Assembly: GCA_965230495.1 (NCBI GenBank)
Contig: OZ246004.1
Span: forward strand, 2,790,001-2,854,000
Direction: 5' to 3'
Length of the DNA: 64,000 bases
Source: JACJYM01 sp965230495
GTDB lineage: Bacteria; Bacteroidota; Bacteroidia; Chitinophagales; Saprospiraceae
The notes under the pieces: generated by a model
What the model saw: only the letters and a program-made list of their open reading frames with translations
What the model was told of the DNA's origin: nothing
Databases searched by the model: none
Position numbers and translations under genes: made by a program
Shown: piece after piece, positions 8,084-17,954 of the stretch
Layout of the letters: the number at the start of each line of letters is the position of its first letter
How positions within the stretch are numbered: the stretch's first letter is position 1

Positions 8084-10831
8084 ATGAAAAAAAGTTACTT
8101 TTTAAATGTTATCCTTTTTGCTCTAATAGGTATTGTCAACATTAATGCCCAAACTAGTATCTCCGGAATTATTCTTAATGATGATAATGAGGAATTGCCG
8201 GGAGCTCATATATATTTATCAGATACCGAATTCTATACTTACTCTGATTCTGACGGTTCTTTTCAAATCAATGAAATCCCTATCGGTAAATACAACTTAG
8301 TTGTCTCCTATATAGGTTTCAAAAATTTTGAAACCTCGGTTGAAATAGACAATCAAAAGGCATTTAACCTTGAAATAATACTTACCAATGAAAATTTACT
8401 CGAAGAAATAATTGTTAATGGTAGACTAGAGGGCCAGTCAAAAGCCTTAAGCGATCAAAAAAATCGTGTAAACATTTCCAATATAATTGCCAAAGAGCAA
8501 ATAGAGCGATTTCCCGATGCTAATTTAGGAGATGCTCTTAAAAGAGTAACAGGAATTAATGTTCAGTATGATCAAGGGGAGGCCAGATTTGCTAATATAC
8601 GTGGTACTTCCCCAGAACTTAACTCGATAACAATTGATGGAGAAAGGGTTCCCTCCGCTGAAGCTGAAAAAAGATATGTACAGCTAGATCTTATTCCAGC
8701 AGACATGATAAATACCATAGAAGTAAACAAAGCGGTAACACCTGATATGGATGGAGATGCGATTGGAGGCTCAATAAATCTTAAGTTGAAAAAAGCGAGA
8801 AAAAAAGACATTTCTGCAAAAATAGGGTCTGGTTATAGTTTCTTGTCCGAAGAACCCCTCTATAAAGCAAAACTGTCGTACGCTAATAGATTTCTTGATA
8901 ATAAATTTGGGCTTCTTGTCAACGCTTCAGTTCTTGATAAACAAGTAAGGTCTGATAACGTCGAAGCAGAATGGGACTACACAGATGAGACTTCAAAAGA
9001 CAACACTGCATTCACGTCAGATTTACAAACTAGGCAATACTATTTGCAGCGATTGAGGCAAAGCTACTCGGCTACACTTGATTATAACTTAAATGCTAGG
9101 AATAATATATACGCACGATTTTTGTACAACAAAAGAGATGATTGGGAAAATAGGTTTAGACTCCGTTTCAAAGATATCGAACTCGTAGATGGAGAATATC
9201 AGGCAGAAATAAGAAGACAAACAAAAGGAGGGATATCGGATAATAAATATAGAAGATTGGAAGATCAAAGAATGTATACTATGAGTGTTGGAGGTGAACA
9301 TAATCTGTCTAAGTTTTCATTTGATTGGGGTCTAAACACCTCAAAAGCCAGTGAAGACAGACCTAATGAAAGGTATATTTCCATGAGAGCAAAAGACGTT
9401 CCTGTCGCTTTAAATTTAGAAAATCTTAGAACGCCTGTACTCAATGTTACGGATAACAACTTTGCAGATCTATCACAAGACTACAGCCTTAGAGAATTAA
9501 CTGAAGAATTTCAATATACGGAAGAAGAAGATCTCAATATAAGATTGAATATTGAGTATCCGCTTGGCTCAGGTACTAACCCCAGTTTTGTGAAATTTGG
9601 AGGAAAGTATAAGACAAAATCAAAACTAAGAGATAATAATTTTATAGAATATAGCCCAATCAACGAGGATGAATTTACTAATCAGGCTTTATCAAATATT
9701 TATAATCAAACCAATGATAATTTCAGTGTGGGGAACTACCAAATCGGTTCTTTTGTCAAAGAAGAATTTTTAGGAGATATCAATTTGTCAAATGGGTTTG
9801 AATCCGAAACCGTTCTGGAAGAATTGGCTGGAAATTTTGAAGCTAATGAAGATGTAACCGCCCTATACGCGATGTATACTCAAGAATTTAACAATACACT
9901 GTCTATTATTGCAGGAGCAAGATATGAAATGACACAAGTCGACTATTCGGGAACAATATTCGATGGTGAATCCATTACTCAAAGTGCAAGTCAAACCGAA
10001 GACTATAGTAATGTTATGCCAGGAGTATTGTTAAATTATAAATGGAAAGAATGGACCAACATAAAATTGGCATGGACTAATACTATTGCTAGACCAAATT
10101 ATTTTGATCTGGTACCATATCAACAAATTGATACGGAAGATAACAGAATTCAAGTAGGCAACCCAGCTCTCGAAGCTACCACCTCAATGAACGTAGATTT
10201 TATGGTGGAACACTTCTTCAAGAATATTGGAATCTTGTCCGCCGGAGTATTTTATAAAAAAATAGAAAATGTAATCGCAGAAAGAATAGAAAATGATTTC
10301 AACTATGAAGGTGTCATATATGATCGTTTTAACCAACCTATCAACATAGGCAATGCTGATTTGCTTGGCTTCGAACTTGGTCTTCAAAGACGACTAGATT
10401 TTCTTCCCGGTGCTTTAAAGTATCTAAGTTTTTACGCCAATTATACCTACAATAAATCGGAACTTACTAATATTACCATTGAAGACAGAGAAGGAGAAAA
10501 ACTACCTCTCGTTGGAACACCTGAAAATTTACTAAATCTAAGTCTTGCCTATGATACTAAGAAGATGGATTTTAGACTATCCTATAATGCCGCTGGCTCA
10601 TTTATAGAAGAATATAGTGACGATGCTTTTTACGATAGATGGTACGATAAAGTACAGTACCTAGACTTCAATTGGGATTACAAAGTGAATAAAACATGGG
10701 CTATTTATCTTAACCTAAACAACTTATTGGATCAGCCTCTGCGATACTTCCAAGGAACGGAAAATAGGACCATGCAAGTGGAATATTATGGTATTACTTC
10801 CAGAGTCGGATTAAAGGTTGATTTAGATTAA
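8084..10831 (+). CDS. TonB-dependent receptor, partner of phytase
   Basis: This 915-residue outer-membrane receptor has a signal peptide (residues 1-23, NINAQ). A carboxypeptidase-regulatory-like domain follows (about 24-100, with GKYNLVVSYIGFKNF), then a plug domain (about 120-240, with DALKRVTGINVQYDQGE and IDGERVPSAEAEKRYVQLD), and a 22-strand-type barrel to the C-terminus. It belongs to the single-gene TonB receptor type, without a SusD partner. The phytase gene starts 23 nt downstream on the same strand, an arrangement reported before for beta-propeller phytases in marine bacteria. I infer that it imports phytate or its breakdown products. Regulation is probably at the palindromic promoter at 8032-8054. 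Confidence 0.92.
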   Translation: MKKSYFLNVILFALIGIVNINAQTSISGIILNDDNEELPGAHIYLSDTEFYTYSDSDGSFQINEIPIGKYNLVVSYIGFKNFETSVEIDNQKAFNLEIILTNENLLEEIIVNGRLEGQSKALSDQKNRVNISNIIAKEQIERFPDANLGDALKRVTGINVQYDQGEARFANIRGTSPELNSITIDGERVPSAEAEKRYVQLDLIPADMINTIEVNKAVTPDMDGDAIGGSINLKLKKARKKDISAKIGSGYSFLSEEPLYKAKLSYANRFLDNKFGLLVNASVLDKQVRSDNVEAEWDYTDETSKDNTAFTSDLQTRQYYLQRLRQSYSATLDYNLNARNNIYARFLYNKRDDWENRFRLRFKDIELVDGEYQAEIRRQTKGGISDNKYRRLEDQRMYTMSVGGEHNLSKFSFDWGLNTSKASEDRPNERYISMRAKDVPVALNLENLRTPVLNVTDNNFADLSQDYSLRELTEEFQYTEEEDLNIRLNIEYPLGSGTNPSFVKFGGKYKTKSKLRDNNFIEYSPINEDEFTNQALSNIYNQTNDNFSVGNYQIGSFVKEEFLGDINLSNGFESETVLEELAGNFEANEDVTALYAMYTQEFNNTLSIIAGARYEMTQVDYSGTIFDGESITQSASQTEDYSNVMPGVLLNYKWKEWTNIKLAWTNTIARPNYFDLVPYQQIDTEDNRIQVGNPALEATTSMNVDFMVEHFFKNIGILSAGVFYKKIENVIAERIENDFNYEGVIYDRFNQPINIGNADLLGFELGLQRRLDFLPGALKYLSFYANYTYNKSELTNITIEDREGEKLPLVGTPENLLNLSLAYDTKKMDFRLSYNAAGSFIEEYSDDAFYDRWYDKVQYLDFNWDYKVNKTWAIYLNLNNLLDQPLRYFQGTENRTMQVEYYGITSRVGLKVDLD

Positions 10832-10854
10832 CATATGTCCATTAAAAAGTAATC

Positions 10855-11964
10855 ATGGTAACGAAAATAGTTGCAAAGTTCTTTTTATTTGTACTTCTTT
10901 TTATTTCTTGTAAATCATCCTCTGATTTCGTAAGGAATAAAGAAGCCCGAGACGATGCCAATGAATATCGAATGGCTAAATACGAACAATCCAAAATAGA
11001 CAATCGAGTTTTTGCAAAAATTGAGACACCGCCCATCTTAAGTGATGATGTTAACGATGATACGGCAGATGATCCCGCTATTTGGATTCACCCATACGAC
11101 CCAACCAAAAGTATAATATTTGGGTCTAATAAAAGGAAAGGGATATTCTCGTATACTCTCGATGGCAAGGAACATCAACAAATTTTATGCGGAAAAATTA
11201 ACAACATTGATATTCGTCAAAATGTGAAGTGGGGTAAAAAAGAAATTGATATTTTAGCTGGTAGCAACAGAACCGACCGAAGTATTGATATCTTCCTTAT
11301 TGGCACAAATGGGCAAATAAATAATCAGGCTGATTTCAAAATTCAGGTTCCACAAATCAAACCTTATGGTCTATGTATGTACAAGGATTCCAATGGAAAT
11401 GCCTTGGTTTTTATTAACGATAAGCATGGAAATATTTATGGTTATTCCTTAGGATTAGATGAAAAAGCAAGATTTGTTAACTCGCATGAAAAAAGCTTTA
11501 AGCTAACTACTCAATGTGAAGGAATGGTGGCAAATGATGAAAGTGGATTCCTTTATGTGGGCGAAGAGCAAAAAGGTATTTTTATTTTCGATCTAAATGT
11601 TAATACCTCTGTTGGGAAACTAATCAAAGAATCTTCTAACCTAAATACTAATTTACGTTTTGACATAGAGGGTTTGGCATTGTTACCCCCTCATTATCTG
11701 ATGGCTTCGAGCCAAGGAAATTTCAGCTATGCCATTTTTGATACACGAACAGAAAAATATATTACTTCCTTTGTTATTGCCGATCAATCAATTGATGGTG
11801 TTGAAGAAACCGATGGAATTGAAATATATGCAGGAAAACTAGGTGATAGTTTTCCCGCAGGTGTCTTAATTGTTCAAGACGGGTTTAATTATGATGATTC
11901 GAAAAAACAAAGTCAAAACTTCAAATTAGTAGACTTAGCTCAGGTTTTAGAGACTATTAAATAA
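10855..11964 (+). CDS. Beta-propeller phytase (3-phytase), lipoprotein
   Basis: This 369-residue protein carries a lipobox signal (LFISC, Cys about residue 19), so it should be anchored to the outer membrane. Beta-propeller phytase hallmarks are in order: DDPAIWIHP, a GSNKRKGIFSY strand, NNIDIR, GSNRTDRSIDIF, CEGMVAN with YVGEEQKGIF, DIEGL, and EETDGIEIY ending in a GVLIVQDGFN strand. The family is calcium-dependent and removes phosphates from inositol hexakisphosphate. The acidic residues that hold calcium (in DDPAIW and the EGM/DGIE loops) are present. It is the second gene after a TonB receptor. It overlaps the convergent gene by 8 nt (11957-11964), so there is no room for a separate terminator. 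Confidence 0.93.
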   Translation: MVTKIVAKFFLFVLLFISCKSSSDFVRNKEARDDANEYRMAKYEQSKIDNRVFAKIETPPILSDDVNDDTADDPAIWIHPYDPTKSIIFGSNKRKGIFSYTLDGKEHQQILCGKINNIDIRQNVKWGKKEIDILAGSNRTDRSIDIFLIGTNGQINNQADFKIQVPQIKPYGLCMYKDSNGNALVFINDKHGNIYGYSLGLDEKARFVNSHEKSFKLTTQCEGMVANDESGFLYVGEEQKGIFIFDLNVNTSVGKLIKESSNLNTNLRFDIEGLALLPPHYLMASSQGNFSYAIFDTRTEKYITSFVIADQSIDGVEETDGIEIYAGKLGDSFPAGVLIVQDGFNYDDSKKQSQNFKLVDLAQVLETIK

Positions 11965-12604
11965 AAATGGTAGTTCCTAAACTAATTCTTCTGATTTTAG
12001 AATTGATCTTTGAATTTTCGTCTCTGTAATAAATGAGGTCGCCTATATCTTCAAATTCTGTCTCGTATCTTAATGACAATTTGATCTTTTCTAAAAGGGT
12101 GTAACTAATAGAGTACTGAAATCCCATAAGAAGATTTCTTTCTTTTTTGTAAAAAAATTCTCTGTCATTAATTTTTTGAGAACCTTCTAAATAAAACTTA
12201 AATATGGGGCCCACACCTATCTGAAAATCGTCAAACTTTACTCCTGCGTTGATAGGAAGTATTATAAACTTGTTTTCTTCTCTAAATAATTCGGGCCTTC
12301 TAAATTCACTTCTATAGTCCGTAATAGAAAATGTGTTTTCTTCTCTTCTATAAAGGGTTGAGACTTCTACAAATAATCGCGAAAAACTATGTTGAATATT
12401 AATTCCGTAGGAAACGCTCCTACTCTGTTGAATAAGTCCAAAATTGTATGTAAATCTTCTTTTTGCGTCACCAAAATTCTTTAGATGACTTTTAGTAGTA
12501 GGAATTTCATAATAGGAAGATATTCCGATGTTGAATTGTGCATTTGACCAATTGGACATAAAGCAGATCATAACTAAAATGGTTAATTTCTTTACATGAA
12601 TCAT
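11957..12604 (-). CDS. Predicted outer-membrane beta-barrel protein
   Basis: The 215-residue product has a signal peptide (basic start, hydrophobic core TILVMICFM, cleavage after SNAQ). It then consists of alternating amphipathic strands typical of a small outer-membrane barrel, ending in a hydrophobic strand with terminal FI. I do not recognise a specific family; nothing indicates enzyme activity. It stands alone on the minus strand, overlapping the phytase stop by 8 nt and separated from alanine dehydrogenase by about 190 bp. Proximity to the phytase does not imply shared function because the two genes converge. Confidence 0.65.
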   Translation of the reverse strand: MIHVKKLTILVMICFMSNWSNAQFNIGISSYYEIPTTKSHLKNFGDAKRRFTYNFGLIQQSRSVSYGINIQHSFSRLFVEVSTLYRREENTFSITDYRSEFRRPELFREENKFIILPINAGVKFDDFQIGVGPIFKFYLEGSQKINDREFFYKKERNLLMGFQYSISYTLLEKIKLSLRYETEFEDIGDLIYYRDENSKINSKIRRISLGTTIFI

Positions 12605-12796
12605 AACTATATATTTCGTTTTTTAATGTATTGCTATAACCCTGCCCTTATCATTTTGTGACAGTAGCTCATATAGATCAGAAAAATTTGAAAAACACTT
12701 TATGAATTCATATGCTCTTAACAGATAGAAGCTTTTCTATTATTATATGCTGCACTATTTAATTAAGAAATATTAGAATAATTCTTGTAAGGACAA

Positions 12797-14023
12797 TTAT
12801 ATCCTGCTGGCCAACAATAAGTTAAGGTTCGTATATTTGATTTTAAATCTTTTTCCTATGTATTCATTGGTGAGACAACCCTTATAAGTATAGCATCCAT
12901 TTCGAATACCCGGACTTTGATACAAAATGTTTTCAAAAGCAATATCACTTCCTGTTTTAACCAGTAATGGAGTCAAAATATTAGAAACAGCAGTGGATGC
13001 AGTTCTGCTAACGTTTGAGGCTATATTGGGTACACAATAATGTATAACTCCGTGTTTAATAAACGTGGGCTTATCCAATGTAGTCATTTCTGATGTTTCT
13101 ATGCATCCTCCCTGATCTATGCTCACATCTATAATTACACTACCTGGTTTCATCTTACTGACCATTTCCTCAGTAACAACAATAGGTGTTCTTCCATGCC
13201 TTGAGTGAATGGCTCCTATCACTACATCTGCACTAGTAAGTTGGTAAGCTAAATATACAGGATTAAGCGAGGAAGTATGTAATTGTTGTCCTACCAATGA
13301 TTGGATTCTCATGAGCTTTGTAATGTCATTATCAAAAACTCTGATCGAGGCACCTAAACCAATGGCTGCCTTAACAGCAAACTCTCCTACCACTCCAGCT
13401 CCTAAAACCACCATCTTAGCAGGTGGAACACCAGATACTCCACCAAATAATATTCCTCTCCCTCCTTTATTAATGTTTAAATATTCTGATGCAATCAGTA
13501 CAGAACTCATTCCTGCTATCTCACTCATAATCCGTACTACAGGAAAACTCCCATCATCGGACTGCAAATATTCCATCGCTAGAGCCGTTATCCTCTTTTT
13601 CTGCAACTTTACAATATATTCTTCTGTAAGAATAGGTATTTGTATAGGCGAAATAAGAATGGCTTCATTCTTCATTAAATCTATTTCCTCAATTGTTGGA
13701 GGAGATATTTTTATAATCACATCACATTTGAAAACCTCTCCATTAGATTGACATATTTCTGCTCCTGCTTCCGAATAGTTATGGTCAGTAAAATTTGAAT
13801 TTTCTCCTGCTCCTGAGGCTATCTTAACATGATGTCCATATCCCATCAAGGATCTTACACTATGAGGAACTAAGGCCACTCTGCTCTCCTTTAGAGAATT
13901 CTCTTTCGGAACTCCTATGTTAAGTTTGTTGGATTTTCTTCCAACTTCCAATGTTTCGGGTTGCGTTTGATACTGCCCTTCCGTAAAAAATTCTGAAAAA
14001 GAAAAATGAGTAGGACCTCCCAT
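12797..14023 (-). CDS. ald: Alanine dehydrogenase
   Basis: This 408-residue enzyme catalyses reversible oxidative deamination of L-alanine to pyruvate with NAD. The N-terminal domain has the family opening IGVPKENSLKESRVALVP and a lysine/arginine-rich substrate pocket, followed by MEYLQSDDGSFPVVRIMSEIAG. The nucleotide-binding loop is VVLGAGVVGEFAV, near residue 212, and the C-terminal domain holds DVSIDQGGCIETS and HYCVPNIASNVSRTAS. There is an extra N-terminal stretch of about 30 residues compared with classic Ald, as is usual in Bacteroidota. Pyridine nucleotide transhydrogenase alpha subunits share this fold, but the DQGG-C-E block and length favour alanine dehydrogenase. Monocistronic; its likely promoter is at 14074-14105. 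Confidence 0.88.
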   Translation of the reverse strand: MGGPTHFSFSEFFTEGQYQTQPETLEVGRKSNKLNIGVPKENSLKESRVALVPHSVRSLMGYGHHVKIASGAGENSNFTDHNYSEAGAEICQSNGEVFKCDVIIKISPPTIEEIDLMKNEAILISPIQIPILTEEYIVKLQKKRITALAMEYLQSDDGSFPVVRIMSEIAGMSSVLIASEYLNINKGGRGILFGGVSGVPPAKMVVLGAGVVGEFAVKAAIGLGASIRVFDNDITKLMRIQSLVGQQLHTSSLNPVYLAYQLTSADVVIGAIHSRHGRTPIVVTEEMVSKMKPGSVIIDVSIDQGGCIETSEMTTLDKPTFIKHGVIHYCVPNIASNVSRTASTAVSNILTPLLVKTGSDIAFENILYQSPGIRNGCYTYKGCLTNEYIGKRFKIKYTNLNLLLASRI

Positions 14024-14073
14024 ACTATATTTGATCTAAGCTTAAAGATGAAGTAAACCAAAGCTTACTTACA

Positions 14074-14105
14074 TAAATGTAATCACTTGCTATCAAATAT
14101 TACAA
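14074..14105 (-). promoter_or_regulatory. Candidate promoter of alanine dehydrogenase
   Basis: On the minus strand a TTG (14105-14103) is followed after 21 nt by TACATTTA (14081-14074), one base off the TAnnTTTG -7 consensus, about 50 nt before the start codon at 14023. Spacing and composition fit the phylum, but one mismatch keeps confidence modest. Confidence 0.38.
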
Positions 14106-14159
14106 TATCCTTATCAAATTTTTGAAACCGAATGACCTTAATCCAATCTCATAAGAATG

Positions 14160-15728
14160 TCAAGCTACCAGAACAACTCTTGGAGTATTCGCATTAATCT
14201 CTTCGGAAACCTTGTTCCTATATTTTTTGAAATTTTTATTGAATAATCCCGCTAAATGAGCCGCTTTTAGATCATATTTCTCTTTACTTTCCCAGGTGTT
14301 TTTAGGATTCAAAATCTCTTTTGGTACGCCAGGACATGACTCTGGTATGTACAAATTAAAAATATCCGTTTTAAAATAATCAGAGTACTCCAAGTCTCCC
14401 TTTAAAACAGCTTTTATGAGAGATCTGGTATAACTCAACTTGATACGGTTGCCAACACCAAATGGACCTCCTGTCCAACCAGTATTTACTAGCCATACTT
14501 TGGTATTATGTTTTCTCATCTTTTCACCAAGCATTTCGGCATACTTTGTAGGATGTAGAGGTAAAAATGGGGCCCCAAAACAAGCTGAAAATGTAGCTTT
14601 TGGTTCTGTAATTCCAGTTTCTGTACCAGCGACTTTCGCAGTGTATCCGGAAATAAAATGAAACATCGCTTGTTCAACCGTCAATCTGGAAATAGGAGGC
14701 AGAACTCCGAAAGCATCACATGTAAGAAAAAATATGTTTTTAGGAATACCACCGTTAGAGGGTGTTTTAATATTGTCTATATGAAAAATGGGATAAGAAA
14801 CCCTTGTGTTTTGCGTGATAGAGTCATCAGAATAATCAGGAGTTATCTCATCTTCTTTAAAGCCAATATTTTCGAGAATGGCTCCTTCTTTTATTGCATT
14901 AAATATATCTGGCTCGGAATTTTTGTTCAAGTCAATACACTTGGCATAGCAACCCCCTTCAAAATTAAAAACGCCTTCATCGGACCAACCATGTTCGTCA
15001 TCTCCTATTAACATCCTTTCAGGATCAGCTGATAAGGTTGTTTTCCCTGTTCCACTTAATCCAAAATAAATGGCTATATCTCCTTCCTTTCCTTCATTAG
15101 CGGAACAATGCATGGGTAATACTCCTTGTTCCTCAGGTAAAAGAAAGTTAAGCACAGAAAAAATTCCTTTTTTTATCTCGCCCGTATATCCCGTACCCCC
15201 AATAATAATTCTTTGCTTCGTGAAGTTTATGATGGCGAAATTCTCTTGCCTCGTACCATGTTCTGTAGGGTTGGCCTTAAAGCCAGGGGCACAAATAATT
15301 TCCCAGTTTGGTATATTTTTTTCTCCTGCCTTGGGTCTTAAAAACATGTTTCTAAAGAAATGAGCACTCCAAGGCTTTTCGGCATACAGTCTCACATTAA
15401 GTCTATGACTTTCGTTAGCACATGCGTATCCATCCTGGATATACACAGTCTTATCTTCTAAATACGTAACTAGCTCCTGTTCTAACTTTTCGAAAGCGGA
15501 TGTACTGAATCCCTTATTAATCTCTCCCCAATCAACAGTAGTATCCGTGATAGCATCACGAACTATATACCTATCTTGAGGTGATCTTCCAGTGAACTTT
15601 CCGGTATTGATACATAAAGCTCCACGATCGGAAAGTTTCCCTTCTTTATTTCGGACACAATGTTCTACCAGTGTTTCATATGGAAGATTATAAAATGATG
15701 ATTTATGATTTTCTAAAAAGTCTAACAT
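14160..15728 (-). CDS. pckA: Phosphoenolpyruvate carboxykinase (ATP)
   Basis: At 522 residues the length is typical. PckA converts oxaloacetate and ATP to PEP, CO2 and ADP, the entry to gluconeogenesis. Visible motifs: RSPQDRYIV near residue 50, the kinase-1a loop GLSGTGKTTLSAD (about 225), the metal-binding GDDEHGWSDEGVFNFEGGC directly after it, the FLTCDAFGVLPP strand, and the arginine element NTGWTGGPFGVG near the C-terminus. No signal peptide, so cytoplasmic. The ATG at 15728 is supported by a promoter element just upstream. Together with alanine dehydrogenase next door it fits amino-acid-fed gluconeogenesis, although the two genes are separated by about 135 bp and may have separate promoters. 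Confidence 0.97.
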   Translation of the reverse strand: MLDFLENHKSSFYNLPYETLVEHCVRNKEGKLSDRGALCINTGKFTGRSPQDRYIVRDAITDTTVDWGEINKGFSTSAFEKLEQELVTYLEDKTVYIQDGYACANESHRLNVRLYAEKPWSAHFFRNMFLRPKAGEKNIPNWEIICAPGFKANPTEHGTRQENFAIINFTKQRIIIGGTGYTGEIKKGIFSVLNFLLPEEQGVLPMHCSANEGKEGDIAIYFGLSGTGKTTLSADPERMLIGDDEHGWSDEGVFNFEGGCYAKCIDLNKNSEPDIFNAIKEGAILENIGFKEDEITPDYSDDSITQNTRVSYPIFHIDNIKTPSNGGIPKNIFFLTCDAFGVLPPISRLTVEQAMFHFISGYTAKVAGTETGITEPKATFSACFGAPFLPLHPTKYAEMLGEKMRKHNTKVWLVNTGWTGGPFGVGNRIKLSYTRSLIKAVLKGDLEYSDYFKTDIFNLYIPESCPGVPKEILNPKNTWESKEKYDLKAAHLAGLFNKNFKKYRNKVSEEINANTPRVVLVA

Positions 15729-15777
15729 AAGTATTTTTTTGGTTAGGATTGAAGTACTTAATACAACTTTATAACGA

Positions 15778-15785
15778 CAAAGCTA
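15778..15785 (-). promoter_or_regulatory. Candidate -7 promoter element of pckA
   Basis: On the minus strand TAGCTTTG (15785-15778) matches the TAnnTTTG consensus exactly, about 50 nt before the pckA start. No TTG lies at the expected -33 distance, so the promoter could need an activator. Confidence 0.45.
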
Positions 15786-15929
15786 TATAAATATTTATTA
15801 ATAATGGAATACCATCATTTCAACCAAAAGCCTATATATACTGAATTTTAATAGTGTACAAAACACATTAAGACCGTAAACATTGGCCTGGAAAACTTAT
15901 GGGTATTATTACAATATGTTGAAAAAAAA

Positions 15930-17093
15930 TTAGGAAATTTTTGGAAGCCTAATGGCAAAAGTCGTCCCTTTGTCTATTTTGGACTCCTTTACATAAATTT
16001 TACCATCATGATATTCCGTGATTATTCTTTTTGCCAGTGACAACCCTAGCCCCCAGCCTCTCTTCTTGGTAGAATATCCTGGTTTGAATACGCTATTAAA
16101 TTTGGAGCTTGGAATTCCCTTTCCCGTATCTGTTATGTCGATACAACAATATCCGTCTTGTTCAAAAAGATGAGTAGATATTTCTCCTTCGTTTCCCATA
16201 GCGTCCAAGGAATTTCTCATCAAATTTTCAATAACCCAATCAAAAAGGTGTTCGTTGATCATGGAACGCAGGTCATTGCCCTTTGCCTCCGGGTAATGAA
16301 AGCTAATTTTGCTTGATGCCCTTCTCTTCATATATCTTGACACCTGAACTATTCTTACATATAAATTAGATTCTACAAGTTCTGGTTTAGATCCAATTTT
16401 CGAAAATCTATCCGCTACTAAATCTAACCTATTTACATCCTTGTCAAGCTCTTCCATTATTTCAGAATAGGCCTCATCTCCTTTATTATACTCCTTTAAG
16501 TGTTCTATCCATGCCATAATCGCAGTAATAGGAGTTCCTAATTGATGTGCCGTTTCTTTCGCCATTCCTGCCCAAACTCTATTTTGTTCAGCTCTACGAG
16601 ATACATTGAAAATAAAATACCCCAACCCAATGAATAAACCTACTAGTAACAACTGTACCAATGGATAATATTTTATATATCCTAATAGACTAGAATTGAA
16701 ATAATAGATATATCTACTATATCCAATTCCTTCAAGAGGCTCTCTTCCACTTGATAAAAATTGACTTTTCTTATTTTCTAGAAAAATAGAATCCGGCTCT
16801 TCAGTCTCAGTGAAATTGTGGCCCTGAAGAAAGCCTGTTTCATCTTCGAAAATTACTGGCAGATTGAAATTTTGAATAATAGAATCTATTATCCCAAGAT
16901 TTTGTTGTAGTCCATCAGGGTCTGACTTATTGACTTCAATCATCGCACTAAGTAGAAGACTTGCATTTTTTTGTTCATTTTCTCTAAGCTTTCCTGCCAA
17001 GTAATTACTATATATTAGAGTAATCATCAACATAAGTCCCCCAAAGACAATTAATAGTACTTTCCACTTGTCCTGATTTTCGTAAATTTTCAT
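15930..17093 (-). CDS. Membrane sensor histidine kinase
   Basis: This 387-residue kinase has two transmembrane helices (about residues 12-30 and 145-165) flanking a roughly 110-residue periplasmic sensor. The dimerisation/phosphoacceptor box is AKETAHQLGTPITA, with His about 183. The ATP-binding domain contains IENLMRNSLDAM (N box), DTGKGIP (G1) and GWGLGLSLAKRI (G2). No HAMP or PAS domain is evident; the cytosolic linker is short. No response regulator gene is adjacent, so it is an orphan kinase here. It sits alone between pckA and tmk, the latter divergent, and its stimulus is unknown. Confidence 0.9.
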   Translation of the reverse strand: MKIYENQDKWKVLLIVFGGLMLMITLIYSNYLAGKLRENEQKNASLLLSAMIEVNKSDPDGLQQNLGIIDSIIQNFNLPVIFEDETGFLQGHNFTETEEPDSIFLENKKSQFLSSGREPLEGIGYSRYIYYFNSSLLGYIKYYPLVQLLLVGLFIGLGYFIFNVSRRAEQNRVWAGMAKETAHQLGTPITAIMAWIEHLKEYNKGDEAYSEIMEELDKDVNRLDLVADRFSKIGSKPELVESNLYVRIVQVSRYMKRRASSKISFHYPEAKGNDLRSMINEHLFDWVIENLMRNSLDAMGNEGEISTHLFEQDGYCCIDITDTGKGIPSSKFNSVFKPGYSTKKRGWGLGLSLAKRIITEYHDGKIYVKESKIDKGTTFAIRLPKIS

Positions 17094-17305
17094 CTGTTTA
17101 TTCTCTTTTTCTTATCGTCAGATGTAAGCTTTTGCATTAAAAAATCATTCTTAAGAATATCACTGATTTTCTACTACCATACCAGTTTCATTTTTGCGAA
17201 AACATTATCAAGCAATTTAAGGATATTTCTATGCTTTTATTGTGATAAAGTCAAATAATCGTATTTAATAAAAATTTATGTTTCTTTGAGACAGGATTAA
17301 GCACA

Positions 17306-17935
17306 ATGAAAAATAGAGGAAAATTTATTGTTTTTGAAGGTATTGATGGTTCTGGCAAATCAACCATTAGTAAAATGCTTCATGAAAGACTTCTAAGGGA
17401 AACAATACAAAGCCACCTAACTAACGAGCCCACGAATGGGCCCATTGGTTCTATTATTCGAAATATAATTACCAAGAGAATTCAATCCGACGAAAAGACC
17501 ATTGGAGCACTTTTTGTCGCAGACAGGCTTGATCATATATTGAATGATGTAAATGGTATGTTGAAACTGCTAAATAATAACATTCATGTGATCTGCGATA
17601 GATACTACTATTCTTCTTATGCTTATCACGTGCCCTTTCTGTCTTTAGATTATGTTATTCAAGCCAATAGTATTTGTGCTGAACTTTTGAGACCCGATGT
17701 AGTCTTTTATCTAGACATTTCTCCTGAAAAAAGCCTGGAAAGAATAGCCAAGAACAGGAACTTTAATGATCTATTTGAAACTAAGGAAAGGATTGAGTTA
17801 GTGCATCAAAACTATATGAATGCCATTGCTAAAGAAGGAAAAAATGACAACGTTATCATTATCGATGCAGATAGATCTTTAGAGGAAATCTTTGATGATA
17901 TTTGGCAAAAGACGCAACGAGTAATTCAATACTAA
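17306..17935 (+). CDS. tmk: Thymidylate kinase
   Basis: The 209-residue enzyme phosphorylates dTMP to dTDP. Its P-loop is FEGIDGSGKSTIS at residues 9-21. The DRYYYSSYAYH element (about residue 95) supplies the DR(Y/H) motif that contacts the nucleotide base and phosphates, and VFYLDISPEKSLERI precedes a short lid with arginines. Length and order are standard. A small membrane-protein gene follows after 19 nt, in the same direction, and may be co-transcribed. No distinctive promoter seen. Confidence 0.95.
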   Translation: MKNRGKFIVFEGIDGSGKSTISKMLHERLLRETIQSHLTNEPTNGPIGSIIRNIITKRIQSDEKTIGALFVADRLDHILNDVNGMLKLLNNNIHVICDRYYYSSYAYHVPFLSLDYVIQANSICAELLRPDVVFYLDISPEKSLERIAKNRNFNDLFETKERIELVHQNYMNAIAKEGKNDNVIIIDADRSLEEIFDDIWQKTQRVIQY

Positions 17936-17954
17936 TACTTTTGTGTTTTATTAA

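Noticed and set aside
13311..13751. 146-codon open frame on the plus strand inside the alanine dehydrogenase gene
   Set aside because: It lies wholly antisense to a well-supported enzyme gene, has no family pattern, and reflects the coding bias of the real gene.
14658..15363. Two plus-strand open frames (117 and 97 codons) inside pckA
   Set aside because: Antisense shadows of a fully conserved PEP carboxykinase.
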